A stretch of DNA of 64,000 nt. It comes from Selaginella moellendorffii. Taxonomy: Eukaryota; Streptophyta; Lycopodiopsida; Selaginellales; Selaginellaceae. How positions within the stretch are numbered: the first letter of the stretch is position 1; each line of letters begins with the position of its first letter. A model generated the notes under the pieces. The model was not told where the DNA came from. It made no database searches and was given only the letters and a program-made list of their open reading frames with translations. Positions 43,020-54,922 of this stretch are shown piece after piece. The DNA lies in assembly GCF_000143415.4 (NCBI RefSeq), contig NW_003314263.1:1638749-1702748 (forward strand), read 5' to 3'. The translations under genes were made by a program, and so were the position numbers.

Positions 43020-45989
43020 TCACTCTACACAAATATGAGATAGAAGGACATAAGTTGATGCTCCAGAAGCTCTTGCGATGGCGCTTGGAGCAGCCATGTT
43101 TCCAAGCCGATTATTGCCATGAGTTTTACAAGCTCCAAGCAGCGTCATGTAGGCAATGGAGCCCGGCTCGATTGGCATGCTATCGATCACCTCTTGGGCC
43201 TCGTCAAGCCGGCCAGTTCGCCCAAACAAATCGATCACACACATGAAATGCTCCAGGTTTGGAGCTATGTGATGATCGAGCACAAGAGACTGGAAACTAT
43301 ACTTACCACTCTCAAAGAGCCCGGCATGGCTACACGCAGAGAGAACACTGACAAACGTGACTTCGTCCGGATCAAGCCCCTCGAGCTTCATCCTCCAGAA
43401 GAGATCAAAAGTTTCCTCAAAATGCCCGTTGTTCGCATACACCGAGATGATTCCATTCCATGAAACCACGTCCTGCCTTGTCGTTGCCTCAAACGCCACC
43501 TTTGCCCCTCGAAGGTATCCACACCTCCCATAAAAGTTGACCACGGCATTGTTTGTCATCACATCGGATTGAAACCTAGAGTGATGGAGCTCACCATGCA
43601 CAAGCTTTCCCTTTTGGAGAGCGGTGATCCTCCCAAGGGCGTCAAGAACAGCCAAGAAACTCACCTTGTCCGCCTGGGTGCCTTCCAGATCCATTTGGTG
43701 GAAGAGCCGAGCAGCACTCTCGCATTCCCCGGCTTGGACGAAGATACAAATCAAGGTGTTCCACGAGACCGTGCTTGGCTCCTCCATTTTCTCAAAGATT
43801 TCCTTCGCTTTGTGGATATGCCCGGCTTGGGCATGCGCCACCATAGCTGTGTTGTGCGAGAAGCTGTCCCAGCAGGGCATCCTTTTCGTGAGAATCTCCA
43901 GAGCCTCGTCCACTCTCCCGTGCTGGATATAAGCCGCCGCGAGCGTGTTAAACGAGACCACGTCTGGAGAAGGAATGGTTTCCTCGAGGAAACTCGCGGC
44001 CTTGGCGAGATGCCCGTTTTGGGCATATGATCTTAGCAAAGAGTTCCACGAGACAGTGGATGGGTGCTCGATGCGATCAAACACTGCCTTGGATTCCTCC
44101 ACTCCCTTGCATTTTCCATAGCTCGCCACCAGTGAAGTCGCCACGGCGAGATCGGAGATCCAGCCAGTGTGATCCGCCGCTGCGTGAACTTGGCGGCAGT
44201 GGGAGAGGCTCGAGAGGCCCGAGCACGCATCGAGAGCTGCGAGGAACGTCGCGCGGTCGGGTGTTGTGTCGATCTGCCAGAACAGCGCGAGTGATTCCTC
44301 GCAGTGACCGAGCTGGGCATAGGCCGCGATGATCGAGCTCCACGAACTCGTGTCTCGCTGCTCCATCCGATCGAATACCCGCCTCGCGCTGGCGAGGTGG
44401 CCTCTCTGGAGATACGCGGTGATCAGCGCGTTGCATGCCGCGATAGTGATCTCTGCCGAGATCTCGAGCAAGAACAGTGCTTGATCGAAGTGTCCCTGCT
44501 GGGCTTGAGCTCTAGCGACGATGCTCCACGAGGAAAGATCTCTCCGGGGCATTGTCTTGAAAAGGAGCATCGCTTCGTCGAGGCATCCATTGTGAGCATA
44601 CGTCGCGATCATGGCGTTCCAGAGCTCTCTCCGCCGCTTCTTCTGCTCGAAGACGAGCTCGGCCCTCTCCACTGCACCGGATCTCCCGAACATCTTGATC
44701 AAGGAGCATGATACTCCGTGATCGCTACGCAAGGATCCGCAGGCTTGGCTCAAGTGGAAGATCCTCTCGCATCGATCAGGATCGCCAAGGCTGCCGCAGG
44801 CGTCGATGGCGATGATGTACGTGAGTTTGTTCTTGAGGACGTCCATTGAATCGAAAAGGTCTAGAGCTTCTAGCAGATGCCCAAGAAGGGCAAGTGCTGT
44901 GATCATCGCGTTCCAGAGAGTGGCGTCCTTGTGGCTTGTTTGATGAAATATCTCAAGCAACAAAACCATGTCACCTTTCGAAGCATAAGCTATGAGAAGT
45001 GATGTTCTTGAACGAAGATCGTGGGCTGGGAGTCTTTCATACAAATCTATGGACTCCAAAAAATGCCCTTTTAGGGCAAATGCTGAGAGTAGAGCGTTCC
45101 AGACAGCCAAATCTCTTTGTTTCATGCAATCAAAGAGATCCTTTGCATCCTGGAGCCGTTCATGGCGAGATGTGGCATCAATTATCGTCGTCCAGGAGAT
45201 CACATCAACGCAAGGCATTCGGTCGAAGAACTCTCGCGCTTTGCAAAGATTCCCTGATTGGGCATACGCGGAAAGCATGGCGTTCCAGCATATCGCATTC
45301 CTGCCAATGATCCGATCAAAGAAATGCTCCGCGCTCTCGGCCTCGCCAATCTTTCCATAAACCACAACGAGCGCCGTCCCGACAGCGATCTGGGTGTGAA
45401 TTCCCAGCTGGATTGCTTCCATGGCAATCGCCCTTGCCAGATCTCTATCCAGCTCTTCGATCCCGGCAATGGCATCGAGAACGCTCACGAAGCTGATGGA
45501 ATCCGGTGCCACGCCCTGGAGATCCAAGCCCCGGAAAAATCCCAGCGCCTCTCTGCAATGCCCATTCTGGGCATACGCCGCGATGATCGTGTTCCAGGAC
45601 ACAAGATCTCTCTCCGGCATGGAATCGAAGAGCTCCTGCGACCGCGAGAGATTCCCAGCGCCGGCGTACCCGCTAATCAGCGCATTCCAGGAGACCACAT
45701 CGCGATGAGCCATTCGCGTGAAAACGTCCCTGGCTCTGGCAAGATCCTCTGTCTGGGCAAATGCTCGAAGCAAGATCGTCCACGAGTAGACGTTGTGGCG
45801 GGCTGCGCCGCTGTGGAAGACGTTCTCGGCATCGCGCAGGCTGCCGCAGACGCTGTACATGTGAATGACAAGATTCGCGACGAATGTGTTGCGATCCAGG
45901 CCTGCCCTGGCGATCTGCGAGTGGAGAATCCGCGCCTCCGTGGGAGATCGGCATTTTCGGAGTAGTGCCGCCGCAGCATCTACGCGCAT
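43020..45989 (-). CDS. PLS-class pentatricopeptide repeat protein, truncated E domain
   Basis: A single exon of 989 aa made of tandem PPR motifs (many of the short and long PLS types), e.g. NLVIHMYSVCGSLRDAENVF, RDVVSWNALISGYAGAGNL, RDLVSWNTIIAAYAQNGHC. The C-terminal part has DEVTFVSVLSACSHAGL, then HFMCVIDLFGRTGRLDEAQ, then an E-like segment (ITLLGACKTHGN-type) that ends YVLLSHICVE and stop. E+ and DYW domains are absent. PLS proteins bind organellar RNA base by base and usually help C-to-U editing; without DYW a separate deaminase would be required. No obvious transit peptide is seen, so the true start may lie elsewhere or targeting may be weak. It is the only intact member of at least five copies in the window. 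Confidence 0.88.
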   Translation of the reverse strand: MRVDAAAALLRKCRSPTEARILHSQIARAGLDRNTFVANLVIHMYSVCGSLRDAENVFHSGAARHNVYSWTILLRAFAQTEDLARARDVFTRMAHRDVVSWNALISGYAGAGNLSRSQELFDSMPERDLVSWNTIIAAYAQNGHCREALGFFRGLDLQGVAPDSISFVSVLDAIAGIEELDRDLARAIAMEAIQLGIHTQIAVGTALVVVYGKIGEAESAEHFFDRIIGRNAICWNAMLSAYAQSGNLCKAREFFDRMPCVDVISWTTIIDATSRHERLQDAKDLFDCMKQRDLAVWNALLSAFALKGHFLESIDLYERLPAHDLRSRTSLLIAYASKGDMVLLLEIFHQTSHKDATLWNAMITALALLGHLLEALDLFDSMDVLKNKLTYIIAIDACGSLGDPDRCERIFHLSQACGSLRSDHGVSCSLIKMFGRSGAVERAELVFEQKKRRRELWNAMIATYAHNGCLDEAMLLFKTMPRRDLSSWSIVARAQAQQGHFDQALFLLEISAEITIAACNALITAYLQRGHLASARRVFDRMEQRDTSSWSSIIAAYAQLGHCEESLALFWQIDTTPDRATFLAALDACSGLSSLSHCRQVHAAADHTGWISDLAVATSLVASYGKCKGVEESKAVFDRIEHPSTVSWNSLLRSYAQNGHLAKAASFLEETIPSPDVVSFNTLAAAYIQHGRVDEALEILTKRMPCWDSFSHNTAMVAHAQAGHIHKAKEIFEKMEEPSTVSWNTLICIFVQAGECESAARLFHQMDLEGTQADKVSFLAVLDALGRITALQKGKLVHGELHHSRFQSDVMTNNAVVNFYGRCGYLRGAKVAFEATTRQDVVSWNGIISVYANNGHFEETFDLFWRMKLEGLDPDEVTFVSVLSACSHAGLFESGKYSFQSLVLDHHIAPNLEHFMCVIDLFGRTGRLDEAQEVIDSMPIEPGSIAYMTLLGACKTHGNNRLGNMAAPSAIARASGASTYVLLSHICVE

Positions 45990-46019
45990 AGAACCATAAT
46001 GCGTTTTAGGGTTCTAGAA

Positions 46020-46925
46020 TATTTTCTTGGGCTGTGCTATGTTTCTTCGAATGCTGTCCTTTGTCAGTTTAAAAACTTAGATTGCTAACCCATTTATGAT
46101 CAATTTTTTGTTCTCGGGAGATAGATTCAGTTTTGATCTGATGTTCGAATTGAAGAACTGTCCAAGCACTGAGCTGAACCATCACACTTTCATTCACACT
46201 AGACATCCAGAATTGTCACATGGTTCACAGTTGAATCAGGTAGCTGAGGTTGACACACATTGTGCAAGCACAATTTCTCAATCTTGAGTATGAATTTGGC
46301 GTTTGGACAAGGATTTCTCCCTTTCCTTGAATCCTTCTACTTTGATTTTTTCACTAGCACTTGGGCACCACTAATTTTCAGGAAGTCTCAAGAGAGAAAT
46401 TCATTGTTTCCATTTAGATTCTTCTTCCAGCTTGGTTTTCTACTCAACACCAAATGCTTAGTGTGGATACCTCGGAGGGGCAAGGTTGGCTTTTGAGGCA
46501 ACGACAGGGCAGGACGTGGTTTCATGGAATGGAATCATTGCGAACAACGGTCATTTTGATTAAACTTTTGATCTCTTCTGGAGGATGAAGCACGAGGGGC
46601 TTGATCCGGACGAAGTTACGATTGTCAGTTCTCTGTGCATGTAGCCACGCCCGGCTCTTCGAGAGTGGTAAGCATAGTTTCCATTTGCAGGTTATTGGAT
46701 TTAAGTGCTTAGGGTGTTCTCTAAAATAAACCATGTGAACTGTGAATTGGCCGGCTTGACGAGGTCCAAGAGGTGATCAATAGCATGCCAATCGAGCCGG
46801 GCTCCATTGCCTACAGGAGCTTGTAAAACTCATGGCAATAATCGGCTTGGAAACATGGCTGGTCCAAGCGCCATCGCAGAGCTTATGGAGCATCAACTTA
46901 TGTCCTTCTATCTCATATTTGTGTA
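46020..46925 (+). pseudogene. PPR 3'-end fragment and flanking repeat (inverted copy of 59276-60200)
   Basis: The part from about 46440 to 46925 reads as the C-terminal end of the PPR gene (cggaggggcaaggttggctt.., then a gapped FDLFWRMKHEGLDPDE and the final ICVE region) with deletions. The left part, 46080-46440, is non-coding and matches 59780-60180 in reverse orientation. Non-functional. Confidence 0.75.
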
Positions 46926-46944
46926 GAGTGAATACTAGATTTTA

Positions 46945-47330
46945 AATTCTCATATTGGTGATTGCCATATACAAGTTTGCTCTACAGTGTTGCATACTAT
47001 AACATGTCCAGAGTTATCAACACATAATGCACTAGTAATACATTTGTCTTTCCGGTAAATGCTGTACGACCAGACAACCATGTAATTTTCATCATAGATT
47101 ACCATATTTCCATCTTTTTGCAACCTTAGAAAGCATCCATTGCCTTTGTTATTTGTGTGAGTACTCCAAACAATTACACTCTTTGTATGTAAAACTAGAT
47201 TGCAGTCCAGTTGCATGTCAAGCATGAATAAACCATTTAGAGATTTCAGAAAGTTCCCATTTGATAATGTGGAAAAGACAGAATGGTGTGGTCCATTTCT
47301 TGCATACCTTATAAAATCGTTTTTATGTGG
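46945..47330 (-). CDS. bulb-type (GNA) lectin domain ORF, most complete copy
   Basis: Minus-strand frame with the lectin layout: TLSNGNFLKSLNGLFMLDMQ, DCNLVLH (first degenerate mannose site), IVWSTHTNN, LQKDGNMVIYDEN (exact QxDxNxVxY), then DNSGHVIVCN..CIWQSPI and stop at 46950. It equals one lectin domain of ~110 aa without a clear signal peptide; the frame stays open upstream to about 47330. It may be an expressed small lectin or the detached lectin domain of a receptor kinase. The paralogues at 42690 and 58930 are shorter or broken. Confidence 0.5.
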
Positions 47331-48160
47331 TTGTAAGTAAGCTTTACTTTATATGTGGAAAAATATAATCTGAATCAAGCTGATATGATATGGTAAATCG
47401 TCCATTGATATATTCTGCCAATTCAAATTTTACAAAATCATCCATAACAAAACCAACCATCATATCAAATCAGGAAAGGTATTCCATCTACTATTTGGTT
47501 GTGCATTTAAAAATGATATTGTCATATTTAAGGATTTAAATTTTTTCAAAAACACTGAGTAATAATTATCTTTTCTTCCTACTTCTTTAATAAGATCTTT
47601 AAGAAAAACCATGATTCTAAAGTGGTTTTCATAATTGGCATTTAAAGAACAACAATGTTTTAGTAATAATATTTATGTATTATAGATATTAAAAAGAAAA
47701 AATTAGGCAAATATTCCGTTTTAAACTTTTTGGTTTGCTTAAGCTGGTACTGGATATACCTAGAATATTCTAGAATATTCTACCATTTAACGGTTGTTAT
47801 TCATGTATTTGTAATTTATAAACATGTTTATAATTTATTAAATTTCTTTAAAACTTTCTAATATATTCTTTTTATTTTACCATCTAATGATTGATATGCA
47901 ATACTTAATCTTGTATTTATAAATTATAAACATGTTTATAATTATAAATTTTTATTTGGTCAATTGGATTAATAAGTACTATTAAGAAAATCAAGCATTG
48001 CTACATGCAACACGTAGCAAATTATTTATTTTACTTAACTAAACTAAAATAAATAAATTAAGCTAGACTAAACTAAACTTTATTAACTTCTTAAAATTCT
48101 CATTGCTCAAAGAATTTTAGGGCACTCTTGAGTCATTGCAGGGTGCCGCCTTGGATCCGG
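47331..48160. other. AT-rich spacer
   Basis: No gene seen. Matches, inverted, the AT-rich spacers next to the other lectin/receptor-kinase modules. A short motif, cctagaatattctagaatattctacc, near 47760 is a local duplication. Confidence 0.5.
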
Positions 48161-48164
48161 CTGG

Positions 48165-48690
48165 ATGCACCACACTCCAATGCAAAGTAGCTTCTTGGCC
48201 TTAGAGGTAGCCTCCATTTCCTGCCGCACCTTCTTCCTCTTCTAACATCTCCATTAACTTCCCAGATCGAAGCTTCTCATGCCGCCAGGAACTTTGGGCT
48301 CCTCCCGCAAGACACACAGGTATGGAAAGCTTGTAGTCCGGTAGCCACTTCCAGCACAAGGCAAAGCTGTAGACGTCCAGTTTGTCACTCACTTTCATCT
48401 GCAACCATTCCGGAGCCTCATTGGCATGACATCGCTTAGATCTCCTTGCTCTACCATCCTCCACCTCGACAGTCCAACGTCTGCTATCTTGACACCAAAG
48501 TTCTCAGCCAGGAGTGTGTTTTGGGGATTGATAGCCAAGTGGAGGACTCTAGTGCTGCATTCCTCATGGAGGAAGCAAATTCCACGAGCAATCTCTCGAC
48601 TATCCTGAATCTCGTGTCCCAGTTGTGCTCTTCTCGCGACTTGTAGATCTACTTGTCTAGGGATCCGTACTTGTAAACCAGGAAGTGGTG
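48165..48690 (-). pseudogene. receptor-kinase C-lobe fragment, inverted copy
   Basis: On the minus strand: ICFLHEECSTRVLHLAINPQN (catalytic Asp of HxD lost), GVKIADVGLS (DFG altered), SDVMPM, then, after a deletion of the GTPGY segment, APEWLQMKVSDKLDVYSF and MEMLEEEE. It ends abruptly at about 48690 against PPR sequence on the other strand. A pseudogene of the same family as copies A and C. Confidence 0.8.
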
Positions 48691-50890
48691 TGATTCCTGG
48701 GCATTGGGATTTTTCGGCGCTGGGATTTTTCCGGGGCTTGGATCTCGAGGGCGTGGCACCGGATTCCATCAGCTTCGTGAGCGTTCTCGATGCCATTGCC
48801 GGGATCGAGGAGCTGGATAGAGATCTGGCAAGGGCGATTGCCATGGAAGCAATCCAGCTGGGAATTCACACCCAGATCGCTGTCGGGACGGCGCTCGTTG
48901 TGGTTTATGGAAAGATTGGCGAGGCCGAGAGCGCGGAGCATTTCTTTGATCGGATCATTGGCAGGAATGCGATATGCTGGAACACCATGCTGTCCGCGTA
49001 TGCCCAATCAGGGAATCTTTGCAAAGCGCGAGAGTTCTTCGACCGAATGCCTTACGTTGATGTGATCTCCTGGACGACGATAATTGATGCCACATCTCGC
49101 CATGAACGGCCTCAGGAGGCAAAGGATCTCTTTGATTGCATGAAACAAAGAGATTTGGCTGTCTGGAACGCTCTACTTTCAGCATTTGCCAAAAAGGGGC
49201 ATGTTTTGGAGTCTATAGATTTGTATGAAAGACTCCCAGCCCACGATCTTCGTTCAAGAACATCACTGCTCATAGCTTATGCTTCGAAAGGTGACATGGT
49301 TTCGTTGCTTGAGATATTTCATGATAACATTTGATAATGATGACTAATACGCTCATAAGCATTTGTGAAAACTTTAAACCGTCTTTACAACCTTGATTAT
49401 CAGATTGACATCTCATTAGTCGATGGCATCTTTCATATTGTCTCTCTTGTGCATAAGGAGGAAAAACTTAAACCAATCATAGGTTATATTCGAGCCGTTC
49501 ATTAGCTATCTAATTATAAAATTATAGTCTCTAGCATATCCGTTAACAACATTTACTAATTAAAATTTAACGTTACTAATTTAGAGTTAGTCGTTAAACA
49601 TTTAATGTGGGCGTGACTAAACGCGCCAGAGGAAGTGAGGAGTGAAGAGAGGGGAGGAAGTGAGGAGTGAGCATGGCAAAGGGGCAACCACGTAAGAGAG
49701 GAGGGTGCTGTATTATGCATTTCTCCCGAGATCTTTCCTCGTGGAGCATCGTCGCTAGAGCTCAAGCCCAGCAGGGACACTTCGATCAAGCACTGTTCTT
49801 GCTCGAGATCTCGCCAGAGATCTCTATCGCGGCATGCAACGCGCTCCGCGTACCTCCAGAGAGGCCACCTCGCCAGCGCGAGGCGGGTATTCGATCGGAT
49901 GGAGCAGCGAGACACGAGTTCGTGGAGCTCGATCATCGCGGCCTATGCCCAGCTCGGTCACTGCGAGGAATCACTTGCGCTGTTCTGGCAGATCGACACA
50001 ACACCCGGCCGCGCGACGTTCCTCGCAGCTCTCGATGCGTGCTCGGGCCTCTCGAGCCTCTCCCACTGCCGCCAAGTTCACGCAGCGGCGGATCACACTG
50101 GCTGGATCTCCGATCTCGCCGTGGCGACTTCACTGGTGGCGAGCTATGGAAAATGCAAGGGAGTGGAGGAATCCAAGGCAGTGTTTGATCGCATCGAGCA
50201 CCCATCCACTGTCTCGTGGAACTCTTTGCTAAGATCATATGCCCAAAACGGGCATCTCGCCAAGGCCGCGAGTTTCCTCGAGGAAACCATTCCTTCTCCA
50301 GACGTGGTCTCGTTTAACACGCTCGCGGCGGCTTATATCCAGCACGGGAGAGTGAACGAGGCTCTGGAGATTCTCACGAAAAGGATGCCCTGCTGGGACA
50401 GCTTCTCGCACAACACAGCTATGGTGGCGCATGCCCAAGCCGGGCATATCCACAAAGTGAAGGAAGTCTTTGAGAAAATGGAGGAGCCAAGCACGGTCTC
50501 GTGGAACACCTTGATTTGTATCTTCGTCCAAGCCGGGGAATGCGAGAGTGCTGCTCGGCTCTTTCACCAAATGGATCTGGAAGGCACCCAAGCGGACAAG
50601 GTGAGTTTCTTGGCTGTTCTTGACGCCCTTGGGAGGATCACCGCTCTCCAAAAGGGAAAGCTTGTGCATGGTGAGCTCCATCACTCTAGGTTTCAATCCG
50701 ACGTGATGACAAACAATGCCGTCGTCAACTTTTATGGGAGGTGTGGATGCCTTCGAGGGGCAAAGGTGGCGTTTGAGGCAACGACAAGGCAGGACGTGGT
50801 TTCATGGAATGGAATCATCTCGGTGTATGCGAACAATGGTCATTTTGAGGAGACTTTTGATCTCTTCTGGAGGATGAAGGATTTCTTGTT
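48691..50890 (+). pseudogene. PPR gene copy with internal deletion and insertion
   Basis: Plus-strand 48691-49325 is close to residues ~160-370 of the intact PPR protein, and 49727-50890 resembles residues ~510-890. About 140 residues are missing between them and roughly 390 bp of unrelated AT-rich DNA (49335-49726, with a 17-bp direct repeat aggaagtgaggagtga) fill the gap. The N-terminal end is fused at ~48690 to receptor-kinase sequence with a short tandem duplication (tgggattttt..). The 3' end diverges at about 50885, before the PPR C terminus. A 355-codon frame (49899-50966) remains open. Confidence 0.85.
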
Positions 50891-51174
50891 CAAGCTCCCT
50901 AAGAATACTTTAACTCTGGTCATGCAATCTTGGGTCGTGGGCCGAATGGGATCGCGGCAACATTGATGGTTCATGCTGGATGGATAACACTAACAAGTTT
51001 CATTCAGCGTAGATTTCCATCAGCCTAGTAGTGACATTCCCTTCATTTCTGAATAGTAGCTAATTAGCTTAAGCATGGACGTCCCACGCGATGCATGCAG
51101 GCATTGCCCAGCAGCAGCGCATATAAACCGATGCAAGCTTGAAATTGTAGCTCTCAAGTTTCAGTTCAAGAAAA

Positions 51175-51759
51175 ATGGCGAAATTGCTTGTTCTTTCCTC
51201 CCTCCTCTTCGGCCTGCTGCTCTTGGCGGCCGATGCATCTCAGCGTACGTGCGAACTTCTGCATTGCAATTTCAAGATTCTTGCTCTCTAATCTGTGGAA
51301 TCCATGTGTAGCGGTTGACAAGGAGAGCACCAGTGAGAATTACAATGTCATTGTCGAGGGACCTCGTGAAGGCAGCGAGGCTGGCCCTGGTCTCAACAAC
51401 GTTGTCACCCAGGAGCCCCCTGGAAGCACGGTATGATCAGGAGCTTTTGATTATGCGCCACTGTTTCTCCGTTTGTTAATGCTGTAGGCCTCCAAGATAC
51501 ATACTGCTGCCTGAAGGATGGTTTCGGATCATGTCTTCAGGAGTGCGACTCGGGCGTCAAGTACTACTGCTGCCTCAAGAATGGAGTCGGCAGCTGCCTG
51601 CAACTCTGCGACCCCAAAGTCAATTACTTCTGCTGCCTCAAGAATGCATTTCGCAGCTGTTTGCAGCTGTGCGACTTGTCCAAGAAACACTACTGCTGCA
51701 AGACGAACGTTTCTGGTTCCTGCGTTGGACTGTGCCCCAAAACGGTGAATCTGATGTGA
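51175..51759 (+). CDS. secreted tetra-cysteine-repeat protein, copy B (frame problem)
   Basis: Exons by analogy with A and C: 51175-51244, 51312-51430, 51488-51759. The signal peptide (LLVLSSLLFGLLLLAADAS) and all four CC-x7-C-x3-C repeats are intact in exon 3. But exon 2 is eight bases longer near its end, so at the conserved donor the phase no longer fits exon 3 (sum 461 nt, not a multiple of three), giving an early stop. Either another donor is used (for example the GT in cctggtctc, which restores phase) or the copy is recently broken. Conservation of the exon 3 frame favours use or recent loss. The SPB1 3' end lies about 105 bp away, convergent. Confidence 0.6.
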
Positions 51760-51864
51760 TTTTGCTTGATGAACATGTGTGAATGCATTCAAAGAATAAA
51801 TTGCTTCTGTGACAACCTTTCACTTTAACAAAACACCATTTGCCATCAGTGTAAAACAATATAA

Positions 51865-54800
51865 TCATCTTCTGGGCTTGGCGCCACCATTGCCTTTGCT
51901 CGCAGGCTTGCCACCTTTGCCTCTGTTCGCAGGCTTGCCACGTTTGCCTTTGCTCGCACCTTTGCCACCCGTCTTACCACCTTTTCCACCGCCTTTGCCA
52001 GGCTTGCCACTTCCTCGGGATCGTGAGTCCTTCTTCATGCGACGATCCACCACAAGCTTCCCTTTGCCACCCTTGACCCTCACGCCCTTCTTCGCCACAA
52101 CGAGCTCCCGCTTGGGACGCTTATTGGTCGTCGCCGCCGCTTTCTTGTAAACCTTGTCCATCATCCTGTTCTTGGACTTGTTCGAGATGTCCGGCTGATC
52201 GGCAATCGCCGCCGCTCTGCTTCGTGCTTGCTCCATTTTCTTCATCACCCTCCGCTTCTTGCGAGCCTTGGCCTCAGCAACCTTCTTCACGGGCCTGGCG
52301 TCTATCGCTCTAAACTGCGCCCTCATCGCCTGGACCTCTTCCTTGGTGAATGGCTTCTGAATCTTGCAGTGCCGCTTCTCGTCGTCCGCGAACCATTCCG
52401 GGAGCCCCTCGTCGTCGAACATGTACTTGTTGTAGGCGTCGTCGATGATCCTGTCTCTGTCCTTCTTCCGCAGCATCTTCTTGGCGTAAGTGAGGATCTC
52501 TGCCTTGGCGTCGCTGTCGTAGTCCTCCTCTTCGTCCGAGGAAGAGTCGGACGAACCACTCGGCTCGGCTGCTACAACCTCAAAGTCTTCCCGTGCTCTC
52601 TTGAGCTTTCCTGGCGCAACCGTGACATCGCTCGGAGGAGCGTCCTTGGCAGTCTTGTCCTTGTTGGTATCCGTCTCCGGGGTTTGATCTAAACCGGCGA
52701 AGATGTCTTGACTGAACCATTGCTGTGCAATCTGTTCCTTCGAGAGCTTGGCCTTGGGAAGCGACACGACCAGAGGATTGGCCTCCTCCTCCTCCTCTTC
52801 TTCTACTTCGTTTTCTTCTTCCTCAGAAGCATTCTCTTCCACGTCCTCCTAAGGATATTGTCAGCTGCTTGCAAGTTCTAGCACTTTCATTTGGCTTACC
52901 TCCCACAGCTTTTCGTCTCCTGCGTTAGCCATTCTTGCGCGTTTCCGCCGTGCAGTGTTGCTTTCAGTCTTGCTCCGGTAGCGTTCGTATGCACGATCGA
53001 GGAAAGATTCCAGCTCGTCGTTGTATCTGCGAGAGATTACGTTAACACTTCAAGGCGTAGTTCTTACCTTTCGCGCTCGACGTCAGAATCCACATCATTG
53101 TCTTCGTCATCCTTCCGCTCCATGTCCTGCTTACTCGTTTCATCCTTCACATTGTCATCGCTGTCCAACATGTCGTCATCCGCATCTTCCACCCGATCCA
53201 AGCTTTTCTTCGCCTGGAAAAGTGTCCAACATGAGCTCCTAGGCACAGACGAGAAAGCGGACAAACAAACCTTGATTGAGCCCAAAGAGAACAGATCCCG
53301 CTCGCCATAAGTGTCTCCCAAGACATCGACTTGCATCCCTGTTCTATTTCGTGCGTTTAGCTGCAGTGTTGTGGCCCATCAACATACACAACAACAAAAG
53401 ATAGACAAACAATATGTACCTTCTGTTTACGCTTGGCAGCCTTCTTCTTCGCCTGCTTGCTTTTCGAATCCATTAGAGACTTGAGCTCCTCCATTTTCTT
53501 TAGCATATCCTCGTCTTCATCTTCTTTTTCGTCGTCATCCTTTTCAGCAGCCTTATCACCCTCTGTTTCCTCCGAAGCTGACGTTTTCGAAAGAGCTTTT
53601 CGTACATGCAGGCACCACCTGAGAGAACCAAATGAGCATGAAAGACAACAGCCACGAGAAGTAGAACCTACTTCAAAAGTTGCTTGAATTCTTTCTTCCC
53701 CAGAACTCTAAGGTCTTCGCATAATGCTTTTATCTACAAGAAAAAAAGTCCTCCAAATCAAAACAAGCAAACGAGGATTAGATATGAACGTACCTCGTCA
53801 GTTGTTTCAGCGTGGTCTTTGATTGGCGAACTTTTCGGATCCTCAAACGAAATAGACGTGATGCTACCAAGAAGCTCTAGAGGTTTTTCGGACCAGACGA
53901 AGTCTGCTGCCGTGCAGTCTTTACGAAAAGTAGTGTTTGCGTCATCGTATCTGCAGAAAATAAAAAACATAAAACCAAGAGTCTATTTGACGTGAGAACC
54001 CACCCCTCGCGGTGACGTTTCTGTTTACTACTACGAAGAACGTCGATCACCTACACAATTTACTCGGCTTTAGCGCAAGCACCTTGTTTACAATAACAAA
54101 ACCCACCTTTGGGGGCTGAGGAATCTCTTCAAATAAAAAGCGAGGGTCCAAGTTACGCGGATCGATTTTCACGGGTGCCAGATACTTGAGACCAACCACG
54201 TATATTTCAGCTGATGTCGAACGACTTGCTATGGGTTTCGTGACTTCCACCTTGGCAAACAGCTACCAAACGATACAAGAGGCAATGAAATATCACTCAA
54301 AAAACCATGACAAACATACCTGTTCAAATGCATACTTCAGCGCGTTATAATCTTGGGATCGAAAAACCTGCAAGAAAAACCAATTTTGGGAATCAGAGAA
54401 GAAGGAAAAATTCAAAAATGGAGGAAGAAGAAGAATTCTTCGTACCTTGGTGACAAACGTTCCTTTGGGAGCCAGAAACTTGGTAGCCAACTTCAAAGAA
54501 TCCAGGACAAGAGACGACTGCGTCATGGCTTCTTTGGCCCAGGCACCTCCCACATTGGGGGAGCCATCGTGGAGCACAACATCGACCATCCTCAACCCGT
54601 TCTGGTCGAGAATCTTCCCAATATCCGACGCGCATTTTGGAGTGGTGATATCGCCCTGGAGCGACAGCGCCCCTCTCACGGGACGAATCGGCACCAGATC
54701 CACGCCGATTACCACAGACCTCACGGGCATCTTCTCCACGGCCACCTGCATCCATCCCCCGGGCGCCGCGCACAAATCCAGCACCGAGTGCGCCGAGCTG

Positions 54801-54922
54801 AGGAAGCCATACTTGCGATCGAGCTGCACGAGCTTGAATGCGGCACGGGAGCGGTAGCCCTGCTCCTTGGCGAGGTAGTAGAAGCGATCCAAGCGGTGCT
54901 TCCCCTTCTTCGCCTTCCCCAT
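51865..54922 (-). CDS. SPB1: SPB1/FTSJ3-type rRNA 2'-O-methyltransferase
   Basis: About ten exons; the first are 54922-54446, 54367-54319, 54262-54107, 54050-54004, 53950-53794, 53733-53672 and about 53618-53422, followed by exons near 53357-53275, 53215-53069, 53028-52909 and 52848-51865. The N terminus is an FtsJ methyltransferase: [20 protein letters not shown] (K), [11 protein letters not shown] (SAM site), DITTPKC (D), HDGSPNVGG (D), and GTFVTKVF (K); the K-D-K-E type residues are present. Then the DUF3381 region with acidic/coiled stretches and the Spb1_C domain ([38 protein letters not shown]). It ends in a long Lys/Gly-rich basic tail. SPB1 methylates 25S rRNA in the A loop and is needed for 60S maturation in the nucleolus. 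Flanked by cysteine-repeat genes on both sides. Confidence 0.92.
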
